From: Agapetus fuscipes
Taxonomy: Eukaryota > Arthropoda > Insecta > Trichoptera > Glossosomatidae
Assembly: GCA_951799405.1 (NCBI GenBank)
Contig: OX637336.1
Location: 18,519,479-18,583,478 of the forward strand
Direction: 5' to 3'
DNA length: 64,000 nucleotides
Part shown: in pieces, positions 41,735 through 52,948 of the stretch
Layout of the letters: each line of letters starts with the position of its first letter
How positions within the stretch are numbered: position 1 is the first letter of the stretch
Made by a program: the position numbers and the translations under genes
The notes under the pieces: model-generated
Databases searched by the model: none
What the model was told of the DNA's origin: nothing
Seen by the model: the letters and a program-made list of their open reading frames with translations, nothing else

Positions 41735-41905
41735 GCTGCATTTATAATTTAACTTCTTGCCGCGTTATTCCCGAAAGGTATCGCATGTGGCTAGTGGAAC
41801 TTATTTATTTTTACAGGTAATTTACAGTGGGATTCGAACCCAACCTCACGGCATGGAATACAAACACGCTACCAACTATCGACCGGACAAGTAAAACTTA
41901 TGGAA
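41735..41905 (-). mobile_element. SINE2 copy with internal deletion
   Basis: Minus-strand. The tail (GTATCGCATGTGG) joins directly to the head (GTGGGATTCGAACCCAACC, CTATCGACCGGAC). Confidence 0.75.
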
Positions 41906-43490
41906 TTTTGGTACTTGGTATTTAAGTTAAAACCTAATAGTCTGAGCTCTCTGTAGGGCGTTAAATGTTTTAAATGAAACTCTCTTCATGATAAAAGAAC
42001 CAGGAGATGAATCTCCAAGACAATTAGTCGTCTTCCTTATCCACCCGCCCTTTTCCCGGTCTTCCTCTTCCCACGCCTTCCTCATCTCCGGCCATTAAAT
42101 AATTAATTTCTCTCTTGCAGACAAGTTGGCAACATTTTCCTTCTTGTATTTTACTTAAAATACAGAATGAGGTCCAAATATTCAAAATATCCCTCGGCTA
42201 TGTGACGTCAGCCATAGAAAATTCCCGATAATCAGGGAAATTATGCTGGCTGATCGCACTTTATCCGGTGCAAAGTGATCCAAAATGGCCAAATTTAGCC
42301 ATTCTGTAAGTTAGGCGCTGGGCTTTGGAGGAATCATCCAAATAATGTCTGCAGCACTGTTGTACCATTGTTCATAATATTTATTTAAATAATTAAATCA
42401 CAATTAGCACACGATTGTAGTTTATTAAATTGGATGAACGCAAGCGGACATGTTGCTAGCACAAAGGTTCGAGAGAGAGTGGCAGAATAGGATACAGTTG
42501 TCAAAAACACTGATATGAAGTTGGCAGTAAAAACTACCTTAGACAAGAAGATAAATACATCTTGGTAAGTATGTTAACATTATTTAATGTTAAATATTTT
42601 TTAATTCTTAACACTGGCTTACAACATTTATTCGATACACGTAGATCAAAGATGGAACTAACAATTGCATATTTTTATTAAAATATCACTTAAACATACA
42701 TATTCTTACTGATATTAATTGTGGAAAATATTTATTATTGTGATATTACTTCGTGAAGTTAATTTTAAAGTTGAATATCTTGCATATTATAGCGTATTTG
42801 GATCTTGACTCGGTTAAACGTCAAACTGAAGTTGGTCATTTGACCTGTCTCAAAAATTATTTGGTTTTTATTTATTCTCTACGAATTATTTCGCAGATGC
42901 AACCAATTTAGCAGGTGTATTATTTTATTTTGAATTCAATCGACATGTTTACAATATGCAACAAGTTTGTTTAAGATTTAACCTCCAAAAGATTGTGACG
43001 AGATGAATTGGTTAGGTAGGTAGAATGGGGGGTTGAAAAAACTGCAGAAAAGGGAGACGGAATTGCAGGACGTCGGTGAATTGTTCAATTGTAAGAATAA
43101 TAATGGGTTCGTGTGTGTAACAAGATAAAAGTGAATGATAAAGGTTTGGTTGATTGTTTTCTTTCAAAGGAGTTATTGTTTTCATGTTCAATGCACTAGC
43201 AAGCGTTACAATTAGTGATGAAGAAACCCTGGAGCGCGGTTTTAGTTTTGAAGCAGATTTTGAACAGATACCTCGTTGAAGACATGAACATCATAGTAAA
43301 CATCCTCACAAGGTTTGACAAACAAAAAACCTTTGTATGGATGAGAGACTAGCACCTCTGGTGGTCAGATTTCTGCCGGATAACGAGGTTAATTTTTGAG
43401 CCCTGTTCAATGTTACGACTTCATTTAAATATTGTGAACCTTAGTAACTCTTTTTTTTATCACCGATCTTTCAATGCCCTTAAAAAAAAA
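41906..43490. other. Longest apparently repeat-free stretch; no gene proven
   Basis: No copy of the window's repeat families is seen. A consensus splice donor (GGTAAGTATG at 42564) and a TTCTCTCTTGCAG acceptor ending at 42120 are present, but no protein frame of note. It could hold a non-coding exon or regulatory sequence; this is only a possibility. Confidence 0.35.
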
Positions 43491-43494
43491 TTAA

Positions 43495-43692
43495 ATTAGC
43501 GCTGTTTTTGTGTATATCACACCTCAAGAGCCCTCTGCGAGCTTGGTCGTCGCTGTAGAAAGCGCCAAATTCTCAAGCAAGACCCAGTTGTTGTAAGGCT
43601 GGATGGACCTTTTAATGACCGGTCATTGGTAAAGGTTTATGAATTTTTCAACCCAGCGATGAGCAAATTTGAAAATAGAAATGGTATATTTG
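43495..43692 (-). mobile_element. SINE1 copy, head missing
   Basis: Minus-strand 3' end and body, stopping at AATGGTATATTTG before the tRNA-like head. Confidence 0.85.
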
Positions 43693-44090
43693 TTTTTTTT
43701 TACCCTACGAAGGTCACCAAGTAACTAGCAACGTCTAGCGGTATTAAATAAATTAGACTGAGCACTTTATCCTAATAATAATTACAATTTTGAAGACGTT
43801 AATAATTCTCAGAGATAAATTTGACTAATTTGAAGATGTTTTGTTGGGACTACGCGAGCTCTACAGTTCTACACCAAAGAAAATTATACACAACACTATA
43901 TACCAGTGGCGAAGGGTGATTTTTTTCCCGATAATCCGATTGAGAAACCATATTAAAGTATGTTGGAACAGGTCGGTAGGTCTGTCAGGAATCGAGTATC
44001 GGTTGTATACGGTTGTGTTGATGATGATGATAATGAGTTGATGATTTCTTTATAGCGCCGTTTTATAAAATGCAATTTGTCGTGTATGTT

Positions 44091-44342
44091 CCTTGACTTA
44101 TAAGTTGGTATGCGGCTGACCAACCATGCTGTAAAAATGGTTCACTTTGCCAATGTCATCCCTGTCTCAGGGAAGGACGGCAAGAGTTGCAGGGTGTATG
44201 CCCATTTAAGATTTGGTTTTTATGTTGTAGGTTCACATGCGGCATGTGCAAGCGCAAACTTGTACGTGTGTGGTTGTGAAAATGCATGTAATGTGAATCT
44301 CCAATGTAACATATCTTTGCAACTTAGATTAGATTAGATTAG
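44091..44342 (+). repeat. Repeat A copy 19
   Basis: Plus-strand copy with a TTAGA tail, very close to copy 10 at 24.8 kb. Confidence 0.9.
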
Positions 44343-44344
44343 CC

Positions 44345-44600
44345 GTTTCGTGATGCAGTCCCTCCAATGGCGCTTGTGAAAATGATCCCAGAAATTTGTT
44401 TGTCTTCAGTGCATTCCGGAACTTTCCATTGGCCCTCTAGCTCTCTCACACGATGTGGTAGGTGAATCCAGGCTAGAGGACCAGCAACGGCAAATGCACG
44501 CTTTCTAAACATTGTGTTCACTCTTCTTATCGGTTCTTCAATCTTTGATTTGGCTCCGGTTTCAGCCGAGCGCAGTGTTAGGTTTTTTTGCTGAGGGCGA
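44345..44600 (-). mobile_element. CR1-like LINE C-terminal fragment
   Basis: The minus strand reads TLRSAETGAKSKIEEPIRRV then FRKRAFAVAGPLAW and LPHRVRELE. The (F)AVAGPxAWxxLPxxVR signature is typical of CR1-group LINE C-termini. Confidence 0.8.
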
Positions 44601-45660
44601 CTGGTTTGATTGAATCAGCGAGATATTTAGGTGTCTTTCCAAATAGAGCTTTGTTCGTCAGTCTGCAGCTTTATTTTACACGATTTTAACAGGTCGTTTG
44701 TTTATTTTTTACTAATTAAAGAAATACTTTTTTGTCTTACTTTTTACGTAATTTTAAAAAGATTGAATTTGAATTTTAAAGGACGTAATTTGAATGAAAA
44801 TATGTATTTTGTTTCTAAAATATAAAAAATAATTAAAAGTGAAGGTTGTTTCTGATTGCTTCTGATGATGCCTTTTGAGGCGAAAACGTTTAAGCATATA
44901 AAATAAAAAGTAAAAAGTGAATTGAAACTATATGTTTTTTTACAAAAAAGTACAAAAATAAATAAAAGGGAAGGTGTTGTTAGGACCCTACGCCACTGGT
45001 AGATACTTGTACTCATATAGAACAGTCTACGTTGTAAACAAGAACTGCCAAACATGCCCCAAAGTATAACATTAACATTATATGCATATAAGATGTCTGC
45101 TTATTTGATTTACAATTTTATTTTACGCATAAAATAAATTAAAATGAACACAGCTCGACATTTTATATTTTCATTGACGATTTTTCCAGCCTTTTACGAA
45201 GTGAGTGAAGTGTATAGTACACATTTTGTGTGGAAAGTTGTACAGATGTTATCCTATGTGTTTTGAATTTTGTTTTTATGAAAAAAAACCTTTTGCATCG
45301 GATGTAAATTTCAGATACGTTCATTTTATTCGGGCGAATAAATGCCTGAATGAAAATATGTATCTATTGAAAACAGTATTTTGAAATGATTGTGATCGAT
45401 TTATTGTAGTTTCGCTACAAACAAAAAAAAATACAAAAATAGTTTTCATTACACATTAAATAGTGTGCAACTTATACATCAAATATAAACAAATATACAT
45501 TAAGAATTTAAAAAATTGGTTCCTCAATTGACGTATGTTTATCTTGTTTCAAAAACAAAATGGGTTATCCTTTCCGGGTTAAAAATGAATGTTAGCTTAT
45601 TTGTGCAAATTTTCTTTTTGAGATATTGGTGACAGAATAAAATGTTTTTTAAGATGTTTT
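44601..45660. other. No recognised gene
   Basis: AT-rich. A GATGATGCCTTTTGAGGCGA motif near 44860 precedes AAAACGTTTAAGC, resembling the window's hairpin-type elements. Confidence 0.4.
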
Positions 45661-45689
45661 GTCTTGTTGTGGTTTTTAATTCTGATGTG

Positions 45690-45835
45690 CCTCCCTGTGA
45701 GGTTTTATCATTGCAATGTTTTATCATGTGATGTATTGTAATGTGAGGTTTTGTCATATGATTTTCTCTCATATGCCATTCTATCATGTGCCATTGTGTC
45801 ATTTGTTGTTTTGCCACTGTATCGTTCTATCATTA
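45690..45835 (-). repeat. Degenerate 15-bp minisatellite
   Basis: About nine 15-16-bp units. On the minus strand they fit ATGACAAAACCTCAC with variation. The minus-strand frame is a pentapeptide-like repeat. Confidence 0.7.
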
Positions 45836-45977
45836 AACCTGATTTTTTTTTAAATATTAAAAAAATTGAAATGGTAAAACATGGTTTTAAATGTTTTTTT
45901 CTGTTTTTTTTTTGTCTATATTTAAATAAAGTACGAAGATAAAGCATCTTATATCATGACTTTAACTGTAGCTCTAT

Positions 45978-46095
45978 TACCATTTTGCTAGGGATGTCCA
46001 GAGCCTCTTCACAGCCACCTCCATTTCTTTCCTATCCAATTCATTCATACCCATTATCTGTTTCACACACTCCCACTCATTCACAATATGTATAT
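45978..46095 (-). mobile_element. LINE 3'-end remnant
   Basis: Minus-strand match to the 9.6-kb LINE end (CTAGGGATGTCCAGAGCCTC, CCACCTCCATTTCTTTCC). Confidence 0.65.
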
Positions 46096-46528
46096 ATCTG
46101 AATGTATTTTAAGTCTGGAAATTTCATTAAGTAAATATTTTGCAATGAGAAATGAGAATTCATGAACTAAATATCTGTATGACAAACAAGGCAACGTCGC
46201 GACGTCTTAAGGAAAACAATGTTATTTATATAAAATTAAAATCTTCAGAATTTCATTCACGTCAATTTTGTAATTTACGGATTGCTCATTCACAGCGCGG
46301 CGTCATTCGAAATGATTTATTTTTCACGGGCAATATTTATTTGCAAATTTAATAATGTAAATATTAATTTTGCAACGCGAATAACAGACAAAGGAGAGGT
46401 GTCTGAAAACGCGCGAATTTATGACTATAAGATGACGGTAAATAAGTAAAAAATAATTTGAATTAAAAAATATATGAATTTAATAAAATCGAGTACATAT
46501 TACTTTTAAATAATAATGTTAATATTGG
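46096..46528. other. No recognised feature
   Basis: AT-rich, no frame or repeat partner supported. Confidence 0.4.
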
Positions 46529-46529
46529 G

Positions 46530-46590
46530 GTGATTTATTTGGTGAGCGCTGTTTTTGCTTGAATCATACCTCAAGAATCCTCTGTGAGGT
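46530..46590 (-). mobile_element. SINE1 3' fragment
   Basis: TGATTTATTTGGTGAGCGCT through CCTCAAGAATCCTCTGTGAG. Confidence 0.7.
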
Positions 46591-46618
46591 TCTCAGAATT
46601 TAAGCAATCTATATATAA

Positions 46619-46873
46619 TGCTGGAGTGATGTTTTCTGGGATCTGTTGCCGTGGTCTGTGGGAGCTGGAGCTTCCGGACGTTTCACCCATTTCTACGATG
46701 GGCTTCTTCAGCGTGAAGTATGATGATGTTCACAGTTCACAGTTCTCATCAAGATCACCTTCATTATCATACTTCACGCTGATCAAGCCCATCGTAGAAA
46801 TGGGGAAAACGTCCGGAAGCTCCAGCTCCCACAGACCACGGTAACAGATACCGAAAAACATCACTCCAGCATC
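46619..46873. repeat. GACGTTTC hairpin element (near-perfect, about 110-bp arms)
   Basis: 46619-46728 pairs with 46762-46873. Both arms carry GGAGCTGGAGCTTCCGGACG or its complement. No coding frame. Confidence 0.88.
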
Positions 46874-47110
46874 ATCAGCCGGCCGTGTTAGCCTAAACCT
46901 CTTATTCAATCTAAATGTATTTTTACCCATACAAATGCATTGTACGCACACACTCTCATTGTTGTTCGACCAGCACTCACAAATAAATCGCAAAAATAGC
47001 CTACTAGATTAAATCATAAAATGTAGGAAAAATTATATTATAGCACTGTTATAAGGCAAACGAAATAAACAACTGTGAAGGAGAGCGAATGTTTTTGATA
47101 GTTTTCTTGA

Positions 47111-47360
47111 AAATCTATCTATAATCTATAATCTAAGCTGCAAAGATATGTCAACATTTAAGGCTCATATTAAATGCATGCCCACAGACAGGCACATGAA
47201 GGTTCGCGCCTACACATTCCGCATGTGTGTATACAAATCAGCAAAACCTCACATGAACATAAACCTTGCAACTCCTGCCGCCGTTCCCTGAACCGGGGTG
47301 GCATTGGCAAAAGTGAACCGATTTTTACAGCACGAGTGGTCAGCCTCATACCAACCTACC
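47111..47360 (-). repeat. Repeat A copy 20
   Basis: Minus-strand, full-length, diverged. Confidence 0.85.
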
Positions 47361-47852
47361 TAAATCATGTGAGATATTGTCGCTTAGGATAATTCAGTAC
47401 ACTTAACAATGTTCTTTAAATGCGCTGTTGCTTTGACATGCCTTGATTTTTGTTTTTTAACACGATTGTTGTGTCAACTTGTCATAGCACTGCTACCAGC
47501 GCTCACTGTCAATGATATCTGCTACCCATTTTTATTCTTTTCTCCAAAACTCGTCCGATCGCAACCCATACACTATTTATGAAAGTGTATCATTTTGTCA
47601 ACTATCTCCCTTACATATGCAAACAGTTGAAGTAGGAGTTTTTCAGTGCCTTAGGAGGCTGGTACTTATTTCTTGTGAAGACTCAGTAAATCTTGCCGGT
47701 ATTTTATTTTGGATTGAAAATACATACAGAAACTGGAAATCATTTATGACACCCTCGGTGGGATTCGAACTCGAGCTCACTTCATGGAATGCAAGCACTC
47801 TATCTAATCTAATCTAAGTTGCAAAGATATGGTACATTGGAGATTCACATTA

Positions 47853-48266
47853 AATAATAATATTAGGATGATTTATTTGGTGAGCGCTGTTTTTGTGTGT
47901 ATCACACCTCAAGAGCCCTCTGCGAGCTTGGTCGTCGCTGTAGAAAGCGCCAATTCTCAAGCAAGACCCAGTTGTTGTAAGGTTGGATGGACCTTTCAGT
48001 GACCGGTCTTTGGTAAAGATTTATGAATTTTTCAACTCAGCGAAGAGCACATTCGAAATATAAATGGTATATTGCGTGTGCTCCGCCGGGATCCGAATCC
48101 ACAACCTTCTATTTACGAGTCCGAAGTGTGACTACGGACCGGTCCAAGATGCCAACGACACGCGGTGTACCTGAGCGGTCACCCATCCAAGTACTGTCCG
48201 CGCCCAATGTTGCTTAACTTCGGTGATCTATGGGAACCGGTGCTTGCAACATGGCTAACGTCGTTG
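47853..48266 (-). mobile_element. 5S rRNA-SINE1 chimeric retroelement with TSD ACATTA
   Basis: Read on the minus strand: a 5S rRNA-like sequence (48266-48151), a 5-base linker (ATCTT), the SINE1 tRNA-like head starting GGACCGGTCCGTAG (48145), the SINE1 body, and the end CACCAAATAAATCATCCTAA. ACATTA at 47847-47852 and 48267-48272 flanks the whole unit. Confidence 0.85.
48151..48266 (-). pseudogene. 5S rRNA-derived sequence (near full length)
   Basis: The minus strand matches insect 5S rRNA almost end to end: ATCACCGAAGTTAAGCAAC (box A region), TACTTGGATGGGTGACCGC (box C region) and CACCGCGTGTCGTTGGC. A few 5' bases are missing and there are scattered substitutions. The internal Pol III promoter blocks are preserved, but the normal T-run terminator is replaced by the SINE1 junction. 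Confidence 0.88.
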
Positions 48267-48520
48267 ACATTACATGCATTCTCACAACCAGACACGTACA
48301 AGTTCGCGCTTGCACATGCCTCATGTGAACCTACAACATAAAAACCAAATCTCTAATGGACATACACCCTGCAACTCTTGCCGTCCTTCCCTGTAACAGG
48401 GGTGACATTGGCAAAGTGAACCATTTTTACTGCAGGTGGTCAGCTGCATACCAAGCTATAAGTCAAGGAACATACACGACAAATTACAGTTTATCTATGA
48501 ACTAAGCTATTGACTGGACT

Positions 48521-49032
48521 TTAATGAAATGAAATAACACTTGAAATAGCCTGTTTTTTGACATAAACTTTTTGCCATAAGCATAAGTTATGCACATTGT
48601 CATAAAAGCTTCAAAAATATTTTAATCTGCTTGAAACAACGCTGCATCATATTTTGCGTCCCAGAATGTCTCACAACTTTTCCATGTACATTATGTAGCG
48701 AGCAAACGTTTGTTTGTTGCATTATTTCCAATTTCAGCGATTCAGTGATGTTGCATGTGTTTCTGAGGGTTCCACGACTAGATGTCTACAGACGAATCGC
48801 ACGCTTAATCATAAAGAGCAAAACTCAAAAAATAAGAATGTTGGGAAATCACGTTTGAAGTTCAGACAACCAGTACAACTAGGATGGGATAAAAAAGGCG
48901 ACCGATGTTTTATCTCGGTCATATTCTTCCATATTGAACGGCTGTCGCATTCTACCTATTCTTCTCGCATTGTTCTTGCGTTTTATTACAAAATCTCGAT
49001 TTTTCCAGTTTTTGAGTTATTGCTCGCTCACG
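48521..49032. other. No recognised feature
   Basis: Short overlapping frames only. A weak repeat-free stretch before the minisatellite. Confidence 0.4.
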
Positions 49033-49948
49033 CGACAAAATGTCCACCGACAAAATGTCCATCGACAAAATGTCTACTGACATAATGTCCATGCGACGAA
49101 ATGCCCACACGACAAAATGTCCACCGACATAATGTCCATCGAAAAAATCTCTACTGACATAATGTCCATGCGACACAATGCCCACACGACAAAATGTCCA
49201 CCAACTTAATGCCTACCGACAAAATGTCCACAGACATAATGTCCATGCGACAAAATGCCCACACGACAAAATGTCCACCAACATAATGTCCATCGACAAA
49301 ATGTCAACTGACATAATATCCATGCGACAAAATGCCCACACGACAAAATGTCCACCGACATAATGCTTCCGACAAAATGTCCACAGACATAATGTCCATG
49401 CGACAAAATGCTCACACGACCAAATGTCCACCAACATAATGCCTACCGACAAAATGTCCACAGACATAATGTCCATGCAACAAAATGCCCACACGACAAA
49501 ATGTCCACCGACATAATGCCTACCGACAAAATGTCCACAGACAAAATGTCCATGCGACAAAATGCCCACACGACAAAATCTCCACAGACATAATGTCCAT
49601 GCGACAAAATGCCCACACGACAAAATGTCCACCGACATAATGCCTACCGACAAAATGTCCACAGACATAATGTCCATGCGACAAAATGCCCACACGACCA
49701 AATGTCCACCAACATAATGCCTACCGACAAAATGTCCACAGACATAATGTCCATGCAACAAAATGCCCACACGACAAAATGCCCACTAACATAGTGCTTA
49801 ATGACAAAATGTCCACTGACATAATGTCCATGCGACAAAATGAACACACGACAAAATGTCCACAGACATAATGTCCATGCGACAAAATGCCCACACGACA
49901 AAATGTCCACACATAATGTCTACTGATAAAATGTCCACTGACAAAATG
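49033..49948 (+). repeat. Minisatellite, 15/16-bp monomers in a 77-bp higher-order unit
   Basis: The monomers are CGACAAAATGTCCAC, CGACATAATGCCTAC, AGACATAATGTCCATG and CGACAAAATGCCCACA, recurring in the same order as 16+15+15+15+16 bp. Because 15 is a multiple of 3 and stops are absent from most monomers, long frames are open on both strands. These are not genes. Confidence 0.93.
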
Positions 49949-50380
49949 AAATGTTGGCATGATGTTTGTGAACATTAAACGTTATGTTGGTGGACCGAGA
50001 GTAAAAAAATACATAAAACACCCTCAATAGTGTAAATAGGAAAATGTATTGAAGATACGACAGCACCCCTACTGAGTGACTTAGTTTCTTTACATTTTCT
50101 TACTTACGCGATCGGGCGGGAATATATATTATATAAATGCTTTATAAATTACTTGGAGTACTGAACTGTCAGAATGTCGGAATGTCATAGTTGTTGTAAC
50201 TCTAGTAAAAAATATTGCGATAACTCACCTCGATTGCGTACAGGGAAAAAATCTATGCAAACTAAATCAGTCTCTAGGAGTGCCGCCGTTTATTCCATAC
50301 ATTTTTTATTTACGCGATCGAGTTGAAATTAACTGAATGCTTTATACTCGTTATACTTTAGTGACCACCGCATGCAGATT
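49949..50380. other. No recognised feature
   Basis: TTTACGCGATCG-type motifs near 50104 and 50314 suggest a short diverged repeat. Nothing else. Confidence 0.4.
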
Positions 50381-50439
50381 GTGCCCCAGTGCTTGTTTGG
50401 CTTTTCTACCATTTGATTCAAAGGTGACTATACAAAGCG

Positions 50440-50590
50440 AATATAAAATAAGGAAATGTATGAAAAAGGTGATGGATTTGAAAGAACTGAAAGAGGTAGG
50501 CAAGGATAGAAAGAAAATTAGGCAAATCTGCAGAGGCTCCGGCCACCCGTACTGAAATGGCGACAGAAGTACAGTTACAATGATTCTAAT
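50440..50590 (+). mobile_element. LINE 3'-end remnant
   Basis: The frame reads [18 protein letters not shown] then IRQICRGSGHPY and a stop, as at 9.6 kb. Confidence 0.75.
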
Positions 50591-50645
50591 GTGATCTTGC
50601 AATGAAATTGTCTATAAGATTCACATTCTACACAATCAGAGCTAA

Positions 50646-52752
50646 AAATAAATTGTACAGTGGACTGCACAGGACTTTATAGCACAAAATACGGTCATGT
50701 TTAGGTCATAGCCAATTTTCATAACAAAACATTTAGTTGTGTGTAAGTAATGAAGCTAATCTTTTTAAGCAATCGTCTTTTTGCAGTATTATCATTGATC
50801 CCGTTTGTATCAAAACTAACACTTTGTTTGGTGGGTACCTATACTTTTCATTGATATTTTGGAAAGTTATGATTGATTATTATATGGGTACAACTTACTA
50901 GATTTTAAGACTCGTAGCCTAGTATTTTATATTAGGCGTTTTAGTACCAAGAATATTACAATTATTTTTGTATTAAAATTTGTCACTTTGTACGGTGACT
51001 ACACCTTATAATATTTATTTGAAAAAAGTAATGAATTATGTATGTAGGTATATATAAGAGCTTTTCAATTGTAGAACATTATTTTTTAGTTAACCCGTTC
51101 TCTGCCGGGAAAACTTAAAATATTGTTTTCTCGTATATGGCAACCCCCAAAACAAGAGTATTAAGAGTATTAAGAGGCAATGCTTATTGTTGTTCTATAG
51201 CAATTGATTGAGCGAATTGTTATGTAGGTTTATTTATGGGTATTAGACGTTTTGCTACCAAAAATATTACAATAATTTTTTGTATGAAAATTTGTCAGTT
51301 TGTATGGTGGCTATACTTTATAATACTTTTTTGAAAAAAATAATGATTGATATATGTAGGTATATTTAAAAGATTTTCAATTGTGGAACATTATTTTTTA
51401 GTTAACCCTTTCTCTGCCGAGAAATTTTCAATTATTTTTTTCTCTTATATGGCAACCCCCAAAACAAAGTAAATTATGAGGCAATGGTTATTGTTGTTAC
51501 ATAGAACTATTACAATGATGATTATGTCAAAAAATTCAAGAAAATCGTAGGAGCCGTTTTTGAGAAAATCTCATTTGAAATTTTCAGCTGTTCGGAAGCC
51601 ATCTTGAATTTTCTAAAATTTGAAAAATGTTTCACTATGAATTATAGTGATAAACAAGTTTTTTCTGAAAAAGTTAAGAAACATAAAAGTTGTTTGCGTT
51701 CTGATGGGTTTTTGTAGCCTTTTAATTTTAATTTTTGATATCATGTAAACGGCACTTTATGTTTTTATTTTCAAAAATTTTATTTCATTTTTATATAGAA
51801 TTTGATGTTACGTATAAAATTGTAGAACATAGCTTTTTTGTCAACGCTTTCACTTCTGAGAAAATCACAATTGTTTATTTTTTTCATATGGCAACTCATA
51901 GACGCAGATTAGCAAAAATGTTGCCATACCTAAATTTGGTAAGAATGTATCAAGCAACTACTTTACTAAAAATTAAAAAAAAATCGTTAGAGCCGTTTTC
52001 GAGAAAATTGCATTTGAAGTTTTCTCCTCTTTGGAAGCCATCTTGAATTCTCAAAATAGTGAAAAACAAATTATAGTGAAAAAAAGTTTGTAATTTTTTC
52101 TTTCTTGTGAACCTAAAAAAAGGTTTACAAAATTGCGTTTTTATGGGTCTTTTTAATATTTTCGATGAAAATTTTGAGATCGTGTAAACGGTACTTTAAG
52201 TAAAATTTTGTTTCAAGTATTCTTTAAATTTTTGTAGAAATTAATATTGCGCGTAATATTGTAGAACATTTTTTTTTGTCAACCCAGCCATTTCCGAGAT
52301 AAACACAATCGTTTTTTTCTTTCATATGGCAACTTATAGACGCAGGTTGGGAAGAGTGTTGCCATAACAAATTTTCTTCGCGACAATTTAAGCAACGACC
52401 ACACTGAAATTTTAAAGAAAATCGTTAGAGCCGTTTTTGAGAAAAATGCAATTTTATGTTTTTTTTGTATGACAGCCATCTTGAATTTTCAGTTTGGTGC
52501 CATACCGGTCGGCTCATCAAAATCTGTGGTTGTCAATTCTCTAAATCCAAAATTTGGTGTCTCTGCGATCAGTAGTTCCGGCTGGGACATACATACATCC
52601 ATTCGGACGGACGGACGGACGGACAGGTTCGAAAAATTAGGTTTTTTTGCATGTCCTGGTGCAGGACAACTCATTTCCGTTGAAACCTCATTTTTTTTTT
52701 TTCGGACGAATACAATACTTTATAACAGTCCTTCGGACTGCTATAAAGTAAA
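50646..52752 (+). mobile_element. Element X, left arm of giant palindrome
   Basis: 2.1 kb with no coding frame. The outer end is TTGTACAGTGGACTGCAC. The inner end is a hairpin, ACTTTATAACAGTCCTTCGG with its complement, at 52718-52750. Inside are four diverged units, each with TTGTAGAACAT, GTCAACCC or GTTAACCC, and TATGGCAAC. The first two are about 310 bp and the others about 440 bp apart. A GACG-rich run (52608-52623) lies near the inner end. Confidence 0.8.
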
Positions 52753-52948
52753 AACGTAAAACACGATACTGTGAGAGTGGTCTTAAATATTATATTAAAA
52801 AAATCCATTTACAGTTTTCATAAGACACATTGGTCCAGTAGGTACCTACCATCGATATTTCAGTACACGTACAAACATTTCTCATGTGAAATTACCTCAG
52901 GAATTACGATTCGTGTCCAAAAATAAGGTGTACCTACTGTGATTTTTA

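Larger units (their letters stand above)
47814..48478 (-). repeat. Repeat A copy 21, split by the 5S-SINE1 unit
   Basis: The tail part is 47814-47852 and the rest 48267-48478. The join at ACATTA restores the consensus ATTCACATTACATGCATTC. Confidence 0.85.
47620..48520 (-). mobile_element. SINE2 copy split by repeat A (three-level nest)
   Basis: SINE2 runs 47620-47813 (B box in GTGGGATTCGAACTCG) and resumes at about 48497-48520 with the head TAAGCTATTGACTGG. TATCT borders both sides of the repeat A insertion. Confidence 0.75.

Noticed and set aside
48151..48266. Functional 5S rRNA gene
   Set aside because: It has scattered substitutions and lacks the T-run terminator. It is joined to SINE1 with one pair of target duplications, so it is a retroposed chimera.
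49213..49770. 185-codon minus-strand frame and several 60-90-codon frames
   Set aside because: They lie wholly inside the 15/16-bp minisatellite. The monomer length keeps frames open on both strands, and the peptide is a simple repeat.
49033..49948. CRISPR array
   Set aside because: There are no unique spacers. The whole block is tandem monomers, and the genome is eukaryotic.
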